A DNA stretch of 64,000 nt from Actinoplanes cyaneus (GCF_016862095.1 NZ_BOMH01000049.1:1-64000), one strand, 5' to 3'. Positions 8,520-18,029 are shown, counted from the first letter of the stretch. A program made the numbers and translations. The notes: a model not told the origin generated them from the sequence alone.

Positions 8520-9281
8520 AGCTACCTCCGAGGCCAGGGACTTACACCATATGAAGAAACTCACGTCGACGGAATGCCAAAAGCATGTGGATCACGATCG
8601 ATTTGCACAGCGGGTGTGATCAATAGAACGGCGCGTGTCCGAACCTGCCCGAATTGGCTTAGTCTGCGTCCGATGCCATCCGGTTCGGATCAGCCGTAGA
8701 AAGGCGCTCTCAGCAGGCAAGACGTCCCGCTGTCGGTGGCCAGGGTTTTACCACGGCGATTTCTGTTTCGATACTGGTCTTCTTGGTGGGTGGGGCCGCC
8801 GTTCAGGTGGGGCAGCGGTCTTCGGTTCAGTCCGCCGGTCCCGAGCCGGGGCTCCACCCACTTCGGAGCGCCCCGCCCTCGTCGAGCACTGTGGTCGGTA
8901 GCCGGGGCACCAAGGCCGCCTTGGAAGTCGACGGGGTCGTGGCGCAGGTGCTGATCGTTTTCGGACCGGTCACGACGCTTCCGGTGAGACCGCAGCGGCT
9001 CACGCGGCCATGGCACGGGACCGGGCGGAAGAACTCGACGCCGTCGACCGACCTTGTGCGGTAACCGCGACCACCCACGGACGCCGCCCTTGCGGGTTGA
9101 GCGTTCAGGGCGCGCCAGCGCCCTGCTCAGCCCGGAAGGGTCCCCGCGGGAGCGACGATCCGGACCACAGCGAAGGCAGGCAATGAAGAAGTTGATCCTG
9201 CAGTGGACCGGGAGCCGGACGGAAACACCGTCGATCGATGGCATGGTCGCCCGGAGGCGCCACGCGACAGGCGTGCCGCTG
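8520..9281. other. 762-bp gene-poor interval
   Basis: No convincing gene was found. The interval holds the presumed iclR promoter, with GGATCAC (near 8590) and GTGATC (near 8615) half-sites; an inverted repeat TCCGAACC (8638-8645) / GGTTCGGA (8682-8689); and, at 9071-9195, one copy of a dispersed repeat also found near 40 kb. A long minus-strand frame (8690-9382) crosses the repeat but also overlaps the end of the polyprenyl synthase gene, has an Arg-rich composition and no recognisable domain. Confidence 0.6.
9071..9195. repeat. dispersed repeat, copy A
   Basis: An ungapped alignment with 39981-40105 at constant offset 30910 gives about 93 identities in the first 110 bp by hand count. The core 9139-9180 differs from its counterpart by two bases. 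It contains TCCCCGCGGGAG and the inverted pair GGTCC/GGACC. Read on the minus strand it encodes CLRCGPDRRSRGDP, preserved in both copies. Confidence 0.75.
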
Positions 9282-10295
9282 TCAGGTCGTGCGGTCGGCG
9301 ATGTAGTCGCAGAGGCTGGCCATCGCGCGCTTCGCCTCGCCGTCGGGCAGTGGCGCCAGGCGGGCCTGCGCCTCCTCCGCATAGCCGCGGACCGTCTCGC
9401 GCGCCTGCTTCATCGCCGTGGACTCGCGCAGCAGGGCCAGCGCCTCGGCGTGCAGCGTGTCGTCGGTGATCGGGCCGGCGGAGAGCAGCTCGCGGAGGCG
9501 AACCGCGGCCGGGTCGGCGTCGTCGCCGGCGAGCGCGTAGAGGACCGGCAGCGTGGGCACGCCCTCGCGCAGGTCGGTGCCGGGCGTCTTGCCCGATTGG
9601 ACGGACTCGGAGGCGATGTCGAGCAGGTCGTCGGAAAGCTGGAAGACCAGGCCGATGATCTCGCCGTAGCCCGCCAGCGCCTCGATGACCTCGGGGCGAG
9701 CACCGGAGAAGAGGCCGCCGAAACGGGCCGCGGTGGCGATCAGCGAGCCGGTCTTGTCCGCGATGACCTGCAGGTAGTGCTCGATGGGGTCGCGGTCGCG
9801 CGGGCCGACGGTCTCGGCGATCTGGCCGTGCACCAGGCGCGCGAACGTCTGGGCCTGCAGGTTCACCGCCTCGGTGCCGAGCTTGGCGGCCAGCTGAGCG
9901 GCCTGCGCGAACAGGTAGTCACCGACCAGGATGGCCACCGAGTTGCCCCAGCGCGCGTTGGCGCTGGGGGTGCCGCGGCGGACCGGCGCCTCGTCCATCA
10001 CGTCGTCGTGGTAGAGCGTGGCCAGGTGGGTGAGCTCCACCACGTTGGCCGCGTCGATGAGCTCGGGGCGCGTGGGGTCGCCGAACTGGGCGGCGAGCGC
10101 GACCAGGATGGGGCGCAGCCGCTTGCCGCCGGCATCGGCGAGATGGCGCGCGGCCTCGGTCACCAGCGGGTCGGCGCTGGCGACGTGAATCCGCAGCGCT
10201 TCCTCGACGGCGGCCAGCGTCGCCGACACCGACGCGTCCATCGCGGGATCGACGTCGAGGCCCAGCGACGACAACGTCAGATCACCGGTGCTCAC
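9282..10295 (-). CDS. polyprenyl diphosphate synthase family protein
   Basis: This 337-residue trans-isoprenyl diphosphate synthase carries the first Asp-rich motif in LYHDDVMDEA (DDxxD), the second in QLSDDLLD, and GGKRLRP for pyrophosphate binding. It elongates allylic diphosphates with isopentenyl diphosphate. In this context, with menG, menJ and mqnP in the same window, its product is probably the long-chain tail of menaquinone, but chain length cannot be read directly. Two adjacent in-frame GTG codons (10298 and 10295) could start it; 10295 has the better spacing from GGAG. The gene is separated by 61 bp from the PPOX-like gene on the same strand. Confidence 0.9.
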   Translation of the reverse strand: MSTGDLTLSSLGLDVDPAMDASVSATLAAVEEALRIHVASADPLVTEAARHLADAGGKRLRPILVALAAQFGDPTRPELIDAANVVELTHLATLYHDDVMDEAPVRRGTPSANARWGNSVAILVGDYLFAQAAQLAAKLGTEAVNLQAQTFARLVHGQIAETVGPRDRDPIEHYLQVIADKTGSLIATAARFGGLFSGARPEVIEALAGYGEIIGLVFQLSDDLLDIASESVQSGKTPGTDLREGVPTLPVLYALAGDDADPAAVRLRELLSAGPITDDTLHAEALALLRESTAMKQARETVRGYAEEAQARLAPLPDGEAKRAMASLCDYIADRTT

Positions 10296-10356
10296 CACGC
10301 TCCAACGATGCCATACCGGCCCACTCGTTTCAGTCCCAGGGGTCCGACTCGCAAGA

Positions 10357-11268
10357 TCAAGAATTGCTTTTCGGCAGGCTCGTCCGGATGGCGCGATAGG
10401 CGTCCCACGGGATGGACGGCCGGGCCAGGTTCCGGCGTTCCAGATAGCGGCGAGTCGTGGCCTGGCACTCGCGCCCGATCCGGATCGGGTCGAGCAGGCT
10501 CGCCTTGCTCCGCTGGCCCGGCTCGACCAGCTTCGACGGAAGAAGCAGCCAGCCCTTCCCGTCGGCGACGAGCGATCCTCGCACGTTGGCGTTGTGCAGA
10601 TTCCACAGTTTCTCGTCGTGGCGGTGCACGAGCAGACCGGCCGGGCCTTCCGCGACCTGGGCGTCCCCGGGCACCTCGACCCGGTAGCCGCCGGCTTCCG
10701 AGGTGACCGTGGTGCGCACGAGCGTCGGCGCGCCCTCGGCATCGACGGCGATCAGGACGACGGCCGGGTACTGCGCCAGCACGTCGGCGCCGAGCAGCGC
10801 ACTGCCGGAGACCGCGTTCGCCCCGGTCGGCAGCGGGCGGGTGACCACCTCCGTCGGCGCCACAATGATTTTGAGTCGCATGTAATAGAAATCGGTCATC
10901 TTGTTCGTCGGCCAGTTGAGGTACTTCTGGCTCGACGGCTGACGCTCCATCAGCCTCGCCCAGAGCCGCCCGAGGTCACCGACCGGCTCGACGTGCACCT
11001 GCTCCGGGCACGTGGCGATCCCGCGCACGAGAACCTGCCCGGGCGCCTCCAGACCACTGCCGAGCGGCTCGGAGAAGAGCAGCGCCACCCGCCCGTCCCG
11101 GCGGATGTTGAACGCCTTCTGCGGGTAGCCGAGCGACGTGCTCAGCAGGAACGTCCCGTCGTCGAGGCGCAGGCCCGAGGTGGGCCACGCGACCGGCGAA
11201 CCGTCCCTGGTCAGGGTCGCCAGCTCGCAGGTGCGATAGGCGTCGATCACAGCGGGCAGCACATTCAC
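10357..11268 (-). CDS. pyridoxamine 5'-phosphate oxidase-like flavin split-barrel protein
   Basis: This ~303-residue protein opens with VIDAYRTCELATLTRDGSP, the signature of FMN/F420-binding split-barrel (PPOX-like) proteins, and continues with GYPQKAFNIRRDGRVALLF, the second conserved strand pair. A second, divergent barrel-like half follows (TTVTSEAGGYRVEVPGDA). The specific reaction is unknown; relatives bind FMN, F420, heme or pyridoxal phosphate. GTG 11268 (alternative GTG 11262) lies at the edge of conserved sequence, with only a weak ribosome binding site. It lies downstream of the nuo terminator on the same strand, so it is likely transcribed separately. Confidence 0.68.
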   Translation of the reverse strand: MNVLPAVIDAYRTCELATLTRDGSPVAWPTSGLRLDDGTFLLSTSLGYPQKAFNIRRDGRVALLFSEPLGSGLEAPGQVLVRGIATCPEQVHVEPVGDLGRLWARLMERQPSSQKYLNWPTNKMTDFYYMRLKIIVAPTEVVTRPLPTGANAVSGSALLGADVLAQYPAVVLIAVDAEGAPTLVRTTVTSEAGGYRVEVPGDAQVAEGPAGLLVHRHDEKLWNLHNANVRGSLVADGKGWLLLPSKLVEPGQRSKASLLDPIRIGRECQATTRRYLERRNLARPSIPWDAYRAIRTSLPKSNS

Positions 11269-11311
11269 GCCGCGAATCTTAAGTGGAGGCTGTCGGCGCC
11301 CGATAGACGAA

Positions 11312-11342
11312 CAACGGCTCCGGCGGAATGCCGGAGCCGTTG
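11312..11342 (-). terminator. terminator of the nuo operon
   Basis: A perfect 13-bp stem (11312-11324 with 11330-11342) and 5-base loop begins 11 bp after the nuoN stop codon on the minus strand. It marks the 3' end of the 14-gene nuo transcript. Confidence 0.85.
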
Positions 11343-11353
11343 AACAGGGTGTC

Positions 11354-12886
11354 TCATCGGACGAACTGGGAGGCCTCACGCGTCAGGTCGATCAGCGGCG
11401 CGGGGAACACACCGAGGGCGATCGTCACGAGCACCCCGAGGCCGAGCGCGGCCGAGGTGAGGAAGCCCGGGATGGAGACCGCCGGAGTGGACTCGCCCGG
11501 CTCGGACTGCCACATCAGCACGACGACCCGCAGGTACGGGAAGGCGATCAGCATGCTGCTGATCACGCCGAAGATGACCAGCCAGGTCTGCCCGCCCTCG
11601 ATCGCCGCACCGAAGACCGCGAACTTGGCCGTGAAGCCACTGGTCAGCGGGATGCCGGCGAAGGCGAGCAGGATGAGCGTGAACACCCCGGCGAGCAGCG
11701 GGCTCTTGCGGCCGATCCCGGCCCAGCGGGACAGGTGGGTGGCCTCCCCGTCCGAGTCACGGACCAGGCTCACGATGGCGAAGGCGCCGAGCACCGAGAA
11801 GCCGTACGCCACCAGGTAGAGCATCGTGCTGCTCAGGCCGGAATCGTTGAGCGCCAGCACGCCGACCATCAGGTAACCGGCGTTGGCGATCGACGAGTAC
11901 GCCAGCAGCCGCTTCATGTCGGTCTGGGTGACCGCCAGAATCGAGCCGACGAACATGGTCAGCACCGCGACCGTGCCCAGCACCGGCTGGAAGTCCCAGC
12001 GGACCCCCTCGAACGCCACGTAGAGCACGCGGAGCAGGGCGCCGAACGCCGCGACCTTGGTGCAGGCCGCCATGAACGCGGTGATCGGGGTCGGCGCGCC
12101 CTGGTAGACGTCCGGCGTCCAGACGTGGAACGGGGCGAGCGCGCTCTTGAAGAGCAGCCCGATCGCGACCAGGCCAAGGCCGCCGTAGAGCAGCAACTGG
12201 CTGTGCTGCGGGTTGGCCACCGCGTCGTGGACGACGCTGAGCTGCACGCCACCGGCGTAGCCGTACAGCAGGGCGACGCCGAACAGGAAGAACGCCGAGG
12301 CGTACGACCCGAGGAGGAAGTACTTGAGCGCGGCCTCCTGGCTGAGCAGGCGCCGGCGGCGGGCCAGCGCGCACATCAGGTACAGCGGCAGCGAGAAGAC
12401 CTCCAGCGCCACGAACATGGTGAGCAGGTCGTTCGCGGCGACGAAGAGCAGCATGCCGCCGAGCGCGAACGCGGCCAGCGGGTACACCTCGGTCAGGCCG
12501 GGCTGGCCGGTCGACTGCTTGCCGTCCCGGTCCGAGCCGACCACGACGGCCGCCTGGGCCACGAACGCGCCGCCGGCCTCCACCGATCGTTCGCCGATCA
12601 GCAGCAGCGACACCCCGCCGAGCACCAGGATCGCGCCCTGCAGGAAGATCGTCGGCCCGTCGAACGCGACCGCGCCGCCGATCGTGACGATCCGGAGGTT
12701 CCGGTTGACGATCAGCACGGTCAGCGCGGCGACGACACCCAGAAGGGCCAGGCTCAGCTGTACGACGTTGCGGAGCCGGCGTGGAACCAGCACCTCGACG
12801 AGGACTCCGGCGCAGGCCACGCCGAAGAGGATCAACATGGGCGCCAGCGCGCCGTAGTCGATCGCGGGCAGTTTCAGCTCTCCCAT
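11354..12886 (-). CDS. nuoN: NADH-quinone oxidoreductase subunit N
   Basis: This 510-residue antiporter-like membrane subunit of complex I has about 14 transmembrane helices. It opens with LPAIDYGALAPMLILFG and contains YSSIANAGYLMVG in a conserved mid-protein helix region, typical of NuoN. Family members pump protons through buried Lys/Glu residues, one of which precedes this motif (DMKRLLAYSS). It is the last gene of the nuo operon, two bases after nuoM, and is followed by a strong hairpin. Length fits actinobacterial NuoN. Confidence 0.95.
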   Translation of the reverse strand: MGELKLPAIDYGALAPMLILFGVACAGVLVEVLVPRRLRNVVQLSLALLGVVAALTVLIVNRNLRIVTIGGAVAFDGPTIFLQGAILVLGGVSLLLIGERSVEAGGAFVAQAAVVVGSDRDGKQSTGQPGLTEVYPLAAFALGGMLLFVAANDLLTMFVALEVFSLPLYLMCALARRRRLLSQEAALKYFLLGSYASAFFLFGVALLYGYAGGVQLSVVHDAVANPQHSQLLLYGGLGLVAIGLLFKSALAPFHVWTPDVYQGAPTPITAFMAACTKVAAFGALLRVLYVAFEGVRWDFQPVLGTVAVLTMFVGSILAVTQTDMKRLLAYSSIANAGYLMVGVLALNDSGLSSTMLYLVAYGFSVLGAFAIVSLVRDSDGEATHLSRWAGIGRKSPLLAGVFTLILLAFAGIPLTSGFTAKFAVFGAAIEGGQTWLVIFGVISSMLIAFPYLRVVVLMWQSEPGESTPAVSIPGFLTSAALGLGVLVTIALGVFPAPLIDLTREASQFVR

Positions 12887-12888
12887 GG

Positions 12889-14436
12889 TTACCGGCCAGC
12901 CTTTCCGTCCGCGATCGTCGGGGTCGGGTCCTGCGTGCCGACGTCCTCGAGGGTCTTCTGCACCGCCGGGTTGATCACGTCGGTGACCGGTTTCGGATAG
13001 AAGCCGAGCACCAGCAGGAGCAGGATCAGCGGGGCGACGACGACCTTCTCGCGCAGGCTGAGGTCCTTGCGCATCGCCGGGACCTCCTCCAGAGCCGGAT
13101 TCAGGGTGCCCTGCGTGGTCCTTTGGATCATCCAGAGCACGTACGCGGCGGCCAGCACGATGCCGGCGGTGGCGATCACCGCGTACACCTTGTGGGTGCT
13201 GAAGGTGCCGATCAGCACCAGGAACTCACTGACGAACGGGGCGGTGCCCGGCAGCGCCAGCGAGGCGAGACCGGCGAAGAACAGCACCCCGGCCAGCACC
13301 GGCACCAGTTTGCCGGCCCCGCCGAAGTCGCTGACCAGCGACGACCCGCGCCGGGCCACGAACATGCCGACCACGATGAAGAGCAGGCCGGTGGCCAGGC
13401 CGTGGTTGACCATGTAAAGCACCGAGCCGGTGCCGCCCTGCGTGGTGAAGGCGAAGATGCCGATGCCGATGAAGCCGAAGTGCGCGATCGACGTGTACGA
13501 CACCAGGCGCTTCAGGTCGTTCTGCCCGACCGCCAGCAGAGCCGCGTAGATGATGCCGATCACCGACAGCACCAGAACGGTCGGCGCGAACCAGCGGGAC
13601 GCCTCGGGGAACAGCGAGAGGCAGTAACGCAGCAGGCCGAACGTGCCGACCTTGTCCATCACGCCGACCAGCAGCGCGGCCGCGCCGGCCGGGGCGGCGC
13701 CACCGGAGTCCGGCAGCCAGGTGTGGAACGGGAAGAACGGCGCCTTGATCGCGAACGCCACGAAGAAGCCGAGGAACAGCCATCGCGCGGTGTCCGTCTC
13801 GATCGACGAGCCGGCCTTGACCAGCTCGACGAAGTCGAACGTGTGCCCGCCGACCACCCACAGCCCGATCACCGAGGCCAGCATGAACAGGCCGCCGACC
13901 AGGCTGTAGAGGAAGAACTTCACCGCGGCGTACTGCTTCTGACCGGTGCCGAAGGACCCGATGATGAAGTACATCGGGATCAGCATGACCTCGAAGAACA
14001 CGTAGAACAGGAAGATGTCCGCCGCGGCGAACACCCCGATCATGGTGAACTCGAACGCCAGGAGCAGGGCGAAGTAGGTCGGCGCGGACCGGCGGCTCTG
14101 GTCCACGTCGTTCCAGGACGCCAGGATCACGATCGGGAACAGCACCGCGACCAGCATCAGCATCACCAGGGCGATGCCGTCCGCCGCGAAGGTGAAGTTG
14201 ATGTTCCAGGCCGGGATCCAGGAGTACGACTCGTGGAACTGGAAGCGATCCTTGGAATCGACCGAGTACGCCAGCCACATGACGATGCTGAGCGCCAGCA
14301 CGACCAGCGACCAGATCAGCGCGACCAGCTTGGCCAACTCGGCCCTGGCCCGCGGAATGGCGGCCACCACACCGGCCCCCACCAGGGGAAGCAGCGTCAG
14401 AAGAGATAGATAGGGAAAGTCGTTCACGCCAGCCAT
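12889..14436 (-). CDS. nuoM: NADH-quinone oxidoreductase subunit M
   Basis: This 515-residue antiporter-like subunit has about 14 transmembrane helices. Conserved segments include FFEVMLIPMYFIIGSFG, FFPFHTWLPDSGGAAPAG and NDLKRLVSYTSIAHFGFI, all characteristic of NuoM proton-channel modules. ATG 14436 was chosen; it overlaps the last 13 bp of nuoL, giving translational coupling, while an in-frame GTG three codons later is an alternative. The frame remains open far upstream inside nuoL, but that part is a shadow. It acts in the membrane arm, between NuoL and NuoN. Confidence 0.95.
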   Translation of the reverse strand: MAGVNDFPYLSLLTLLPLVGAGVVAAIPRARAELAKLVALIWSLVVLALSIVMWLAYSVDSKDRFQFHESYSWIPAWNINFTFAADGIALVMLMLVAVLFPIVILASWNDVDQSRRSAPTYFALLLAFEFTMIGVFAAADIFLFYVFFEVMLIPMYFIIGSFGTGQKQYAAVKFFLYSLVGGLFMLASVIGLWVVGGHTFDFVELVKAGSSIETDTARWLFLGFFVAFAIKAPFFPFHTWLPDSGGAAPAGAAALLVGVMDKVGTFGLLRYCLSLFPEASRWFAPTVLVLSVIGIIYAALLAVGQNDLKRLVSYTSIAHFGFIGIGIFAFTTQGGTGSVLYMVNHGLATGLLFIVVGMFVARRGSSLVSDFGGAGKLVPVLAGVLFFAGLASLALPGTAPFVSEFLVLIGTFSTHKVYAVIATAGIVLAAAYVLWMIQRTTQGTLNPALEEVPAMRKDLSLREKVVVAPLILLLLVLGFYPKPVTDVINPAVQKTLEDVGTQDPTPTIADGKAGR

Positions 14437-16349
14437 CCCAACTGGATCGCGAGGAAGGCGCCGACCACGAGCATCGCGCCGGTGAGCATGGAGAGGGCGT
14501 AGGACCGGACGAACCCGGTCTGCAGCCGCCGCAGCCGGCCGGACCCGCCGCCGACCCCGGCCGCCAGCCCGTTGACCAGGCCGTCGACACCCTTGTTGTC
14601 CAGGTAGACCAGGGCGCGGGTGAGGTAGATGCCGGGCCGCTCGAACACCGCCTCGTTGAACGCGTCGGTGTAGAGGTTGCGCCGGGCCGCGGTGACCACG
14701 ATCCCGGCCGGCTCCGGCGCGAGCGCGGTGCCACGGCGGAACAACGCCCAGGCAAGACCCGCACCGATGAGCGTGACCAGGATGGACAGGATGGTGATCA
14801 CGGTGTGCGAGAGGACGCCGGTCGCCTCGGCCTGCTCCTCGCCGAAGACCGGGTTGAGCCAGTCCGGCACTGTCGTGCTCATCAGGTAACCGGCCCCGAC
14901 CGAGCCGATCGCCAGCAGGATCAGCGGAATCGTCATGATCTTCGGCGATTCGTGCGGGTGCTGGTTGTCCTCGGTCCAGCGGGCCGGGCCGTGGAAGGTC
15001 AGCACGAACAACCGGGTCATGTAGAACGCGGTCAGACCGGCGCCGATCAGCGCCGCCATCCCGAACGTCCAGGCCTGCCAGGTCGACTCCCGCTCGAAGG
15101 CGGCCGCGATGATCGGCTCCTTGGAGAAGAAGCCGGAGAGCGGCGGGATGCCGATGATCGCCAGCCATCCGGTGGCGAACGTGATCCAGGTGATCCGCAT
15201 CGGCTTGGCCAGCGCCCCGAACCGCCGGATGTCGACCTGGTCGTGCATGCCGTGCATGACCGAGCCGGCCCCGAGGAACATGTTGGCCTTGAAGAAGCCG
15301 TGCGCCAGCAGGTGGACGATCGCCAGCGCGTACGCCGCGCCGCCCAGCCCGACGCAGAGGAACATGTAGCCGATCTGGCTGACCGTCGACCAGGCCAGGA
15401 CCCGCTTGATGTCGTCCTTCGCGGCGCCGATGACACAGCCGATCAGCAGCGTCAGCGCACCGACGCTGACCACCACCAGTTGCAGTGTCTCGTTCGCCGT
15501 GAAGATCGGGTTGGACCGGGCGATCAGGTACACGCCGGCGGTCACCATCGTCGCGGCGTGGATGAGGGCGGAGACCGGGGTCGGGCCCTCCATCGCGTCC
15601 GGCAGCCAGGCCTGCAGCGGGAACTGGCCGGACTTGCCGGCCGCGCCGAGCAGCAGGAGCAGGCCCATGACCAGCACGACGGTCGCGCTCATCCCGCCGA
15701 CGCTGCTGAACACCTTGTCGTACTGGGTGCTGCCGACCGTGGTGAACATCAGGAACACGCCGACGGCCAGGCCGGCGTCGCCGACCCGGTTCATCAGGAA
15801 CGCCTTCTTACCGGCGGTCGCCGCCGACGGGCGCGTGTACCAGAAGGAGATCAGCAGGTACGACGCGACGCCGACGCCCTCCCAGCCGAAGTACAGCATC
15901 ACGTAGTTGTTGCCGAGGACGAGCAGGAGCATCGCCGCGACGAACAGGTTGAAGTACGCGAAGAACCGCCGGCGGTCCGCGTCGTGCTCCATGTACCCGA
16001 CCGCGTACAGGTGGATCAGCGAGCCGACGCCGGTGATCAGCAGGACGAAGACCCCGGAGAGCGGGTCGAAGAGCAGCCCGAAGTCGACCTTCAGGCTGCC
16101 GACGTCGATGAAGTCGAAGAGACTCAGCTGCGCCGATCGGTGCTCGGCGTCCAGGCCGCCGAGCTTGATGAAGAAGATCAGCCCGAGTACGAACGACGCG
16201 GCGACCGCGAGCACGCCGAGCCAGTGCCCCCACTTGTCGGCGCGCCTGCCCAGTAACAGCAGGATCGCCGCGCTGGCCAGCGGGATGGCCACGAGCAGCC
16301 AGATGCTGCTCAACACTCCCGTCGCCGGGGCGTAGTCCACTTGTTCCAC
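14424..16349 (-). CDS. nuoL: NADH-quinone oxidoreductase subunit L
   Basis: This 641-residue distal antiporter-like subunit of complex I has 14 or more transmembrane helices plus a C-terminal extension containing the lateral amphipathic helix and a final anchoring helix. Diagnostic segments include LFVAAMLLLVLGNNYVMLYFGWEGVG, GKSGQFPLQAWLPDAMEGPTP-type helix 7/8 sequence, and KDDIKRVLAWSTVSQIGYM. It starts at GTG 16349, ten bases after nuoK. Proton translocation at the far end of the membrane arm is the family role. Confidence 0.95.
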   Translation of the reverse strand: MEQVDYAPATGVLSSIWLLVAIPLASAAILLLLGRRADKWGHWLGVLAVAASFVLGLIFFIKLGGLDAEHRSAQLSLFDFIDVGSLKVDFGLLFDPLSGVFVLLITGVGSLIHLYAVGYMEHDADRRRFFAYFNLFVAAMLLLVLGNNYVMLYFGWEGVGVASYLLISFWYTRPSAATAGKKAFLMNRVGDAGLAVGVFLMFTTVGSTQYDKVFSSVGGMSATVVLVMGLLLLLGAAGKSGQFPLQAWLPDAMEGPTPVSALIHAATMVTAGVYLIARSNPIFTANETLQLVVVSVGALTLLIGCVIGAAKDDIKRVLAWSTVSQIGYMFLCVGLGGAAYALAIVHLLAHGFFKANMFLGAGSVMHGMHDQVDIRRFGALAKPMRITWITFATGWLAIIGIPPLSGFFSKEPIIAAAFERESTWQAWTFGMAALIGAGLTAFYMTRLFVLTFHGPARWTEDNQHPHESPKIMTIPLILLAIGSVGAGYLMSTTVPDWLNPVFGEEQAEATGVLSHTVITILSILVTLIGAGLAWALFRRGTALAPEPAGIVVTAARRNLYTDAFNEAVFERPGIYLTRALVYLDNKGVDGLVNGLAAGVGGGSGRLRRLQTGFVRSYALSMLTGAMLVVGAFLAIQLGWLA

Positions 16350-16359
16350 GACAGCCCCT

Positions 16360-16659
16360 TCAGTACTTCAGGAGGTTCGCGTCGTCGACGCTCGCCGAGC
16401 GTCGAGTCCGGAAGATCGACATGATGATCGCGAGGCCGACCACGACCTCGGCGGCGGCGACGACCATCACGAAGAACGAGATGATCTGCCCGTCCAGGCC
16501 ACCGTTGATCCGGCTGAAGGTGACCAGCGCGAGGTTCGCCGCGTTCAGCATCAGCTCGATGCACATGAACAGGACGATCGCGTTGCGCCGGACCAGCACA
16601 CCGGAGGCCCCGATGGTGAACAGGACCGCGGCCAGAATGAGGTAGTAATCGGGGGTCAC
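16360..16659 (-). CDS. nuoK: NADH-quinone oxidoreductase subunit K
   Basis: This 99-residue, three-helix membrane subunit has the usual NuoK length. The helix-2 segment NAIVLFMCIELMLNAANLAL contains the conserved Glu of the proton pathway, and a second acidic helix follows (VVAAAEVVVGLAI). Start ATG 16659 overlaps the nuoJ stop codon by four bases (ATGA), which indicates coupled translation. Confidence 0.96.
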   Translation of the reverse strand: MTPDYYLILAAVLFTIGASGVLVRRNAIVLFMCIELMLNAANLALVTFSRINGGLDGQIISFFVMVVAAAEVVVGLAIIMSIFRTRRSASVDDANLLKY

Positions 16660-17399
16660 TTCTCGGTTCCCTTCGGTGCGACCTCGGAAGCCGTCAGCTC
16701 CCGGACCGGCAGGATCGGCGAGATGCTGTTCTCGGTGCCGTTGCCGTCGGGCAGTCGCGCCGGCGCGGCCACCGACATGGTGTTCGCGTAGACGCCGGGG
16801 CCCGGCTTGGGTCCGGGGTAGTTGCCCGGGCGGAACCGTTCCTTCATCCGGGTCACCTGATCGACCTTGTCAGCCTTGCCCCGCTCGACGTGGGCCAGGA
16901 CCATCGCGCCGACCGCCGCCGTGATCAGCAGCGCCGACGTGACCTCGAAGGCGTACACGTACTTGGTGAAGAGCAGCGCCGCCAGGCCCTGGACGTTCCC
17001 GTTCTGGTTGGCCTCGGTCAGACCCACCGTCGGGGTGTCCTGCAGGCCGCGGGCGACGCCGGTGCCGACCAGGGCCGCGAAGCCGAGGCCGAGAAGGATG
17101 GCCGCGATCCGCTGCCCGCGCAACGTCTCGATCAGCGAATCAGACGCGTCCCTGCCGACCAGCATCAGCACGAACAGGAACAGCATCATGATCGCGCCGG
17201 TGTAGACGATGATCTGCACGAAGCCGAGGAACGGCGCCTGGTTGACCACGTACAGGATGCCGAGGTTCAGCATCGTGACGACCAGGCACAGCGCGGAGTG
17301 CACCGCGTTGCGGGCCAGCACCATGCCGAGCGCCCCGAGCACCGCGAGCGAGCCGAGGATCCAGAAGGCGACCTGCTCACCGGTCGAAACCTGGGTCAT
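16656..17399 (-). CDS. nuoJ: NADH-quinone oxidoreductase subunit J
   Basis: This 247-residue subunit has five N-terminal transmembrane helices (FWILGSLAVLGALGMVLARN, then FLGFVQIIVYTGAIMMLFLFV with the pi-bulge region) and a ~75-residue soluble C-terminal tail rich in Pro and Gly. The tail is longer than in proteobacterial NuoJ. ATG 17399 has GGAGG seven bases upstream; the frame continues open into nuoI but that part is antisense-frame noise. It follows nuoI by two bases. Confidence 0.94.
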   Translation of the reverse strand: MTQVSTGEQVAFWILGSLAVLGALGMVLARNAVHSALCLVVTMLNLGILYVVNQAPFLGFVQIIVYTGAIMMLFLFVLMLVGRDASDSLIETLRGQRIAAILLGLGFAALVGTGVARGLQDTPTVGLTEANQNGNVQGLAALLFTKYVYAFEVTSALLITAAVGAMVLAHVERGKADKVDQVTRMKERFRPGNYPGPKPGPGVYANTMSVAAPARLPDGNGTENSISPILPVRELTASEVAPKGTEK

Positions 17400-17401
17400 G
17401 G

Positions 17402-18028
17402 TCAGCCCTCCTTCCGGACGGTGCCCGCGGTCTCCGGCCGCGACGCGTGGTCGGCCGGGTCCGAGGCGTCGTGCGTGTCCGAATCCGACCACGGTGCCCG
17501 CTCGGCGCCGGCCGAGGTGCCCGGGTTGGTGAGCGCCCCGACGTAGTAGTCCTTGTCGGTCTCGCCGAGGCGCATCGGGTGGGGCGGCTGCTCCATCCCG
17601 GGCAGCAGCGGCGCCAGGAGCTGCTCCTTGGTGAAGATCAGGTCCTGGCGGCTGTCCCGGGCCAGCTCGTACTCGTTGCTCATGGTCAGCGAGCGGGTCG
17701 GGCAGGCCTCGATGCAGAGCCCGCAGAAGATGCACCGGGTGTAGTTGATCTGGTAGATCTTCGCGAACCGCTCGCCCGGCGAGAACCGCTGATCGTCGGT
17801 GTTGTCGCCGCCCTCGACGTAGATCGCGTCGGCCGGGCAGGCCCAGGCGCACAGCTCGCAGCCGATGCACTTCTCCAGGCCGTCCGGGTGCCGGTTGAGG
17901 ATGTGCCGCCCGTGATAGCGCGGCGCCGGCTTGGGCGGCGAGAACGGGTAGTCGGTGGTGATCACCTTGCGGAACATGTGCGCGAAGGTCACACCGAAGC
18001 CCTTGAAGGAGCCGGTCAACGTGTTCAC
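17402..18028 (-). CDS. nuoI: NADH-quinone oxidoreductase subunit I (two [4Fe-4S] clusters)
   Basis: This 208-residue ferredoxin-like subunit carries two complete cluster motifs, CIGCELCAWACP and CIFCGLCIEACP, which hold N6a and N6b and pass electrons from NuoG toward NuoB. GTG 18028 was chosen because AAGGAGG lies six bases upstream, within the end of nuoH; a longer frame exists but would begin inside nuoH. The ~60-residue C-terminal extension is polar and probably disordered, a feature shared with other actinobacterial NuoI. Confidence 0.95.
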   Translation of the reverse strand: MNTLTGSFKGFGVTFAHMFRKVITTDYPFSPPKPAPRYHGRHILNRHPDGLEKCIGCELCAWACPADAIYVEGGDNTDDQRFSPGERFAKIYQINYTRCIFCGLCIEACPTRSLTMSNEYELARDSRQDLIFTKEQLLAPLLPGMEQPPHPMRLGETDKDYYVGALTNPGTSAGAERAPWSDSDTHDASDPADHASRPETAGTVRKEG

Positions 18029-18029
18029 G

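Noticed and set aside
8690..9382. 230-codon minus-strand frame over dispersed repeat A
   Set aside because: It starts inside the polyprenyl synthase gene, is Arg-rich and lacks a domain; only the short CLRCG segment is shared with copy B, so I list the repeat and not a gene.
12781..16256. Long plus-strand open frames (up to 542 codons) opposite nuoL-nuoN
   Set aside because: They are Asp/Arg/Gln/His-rich antisense frames of well-recognised complex I genes and have no domain.
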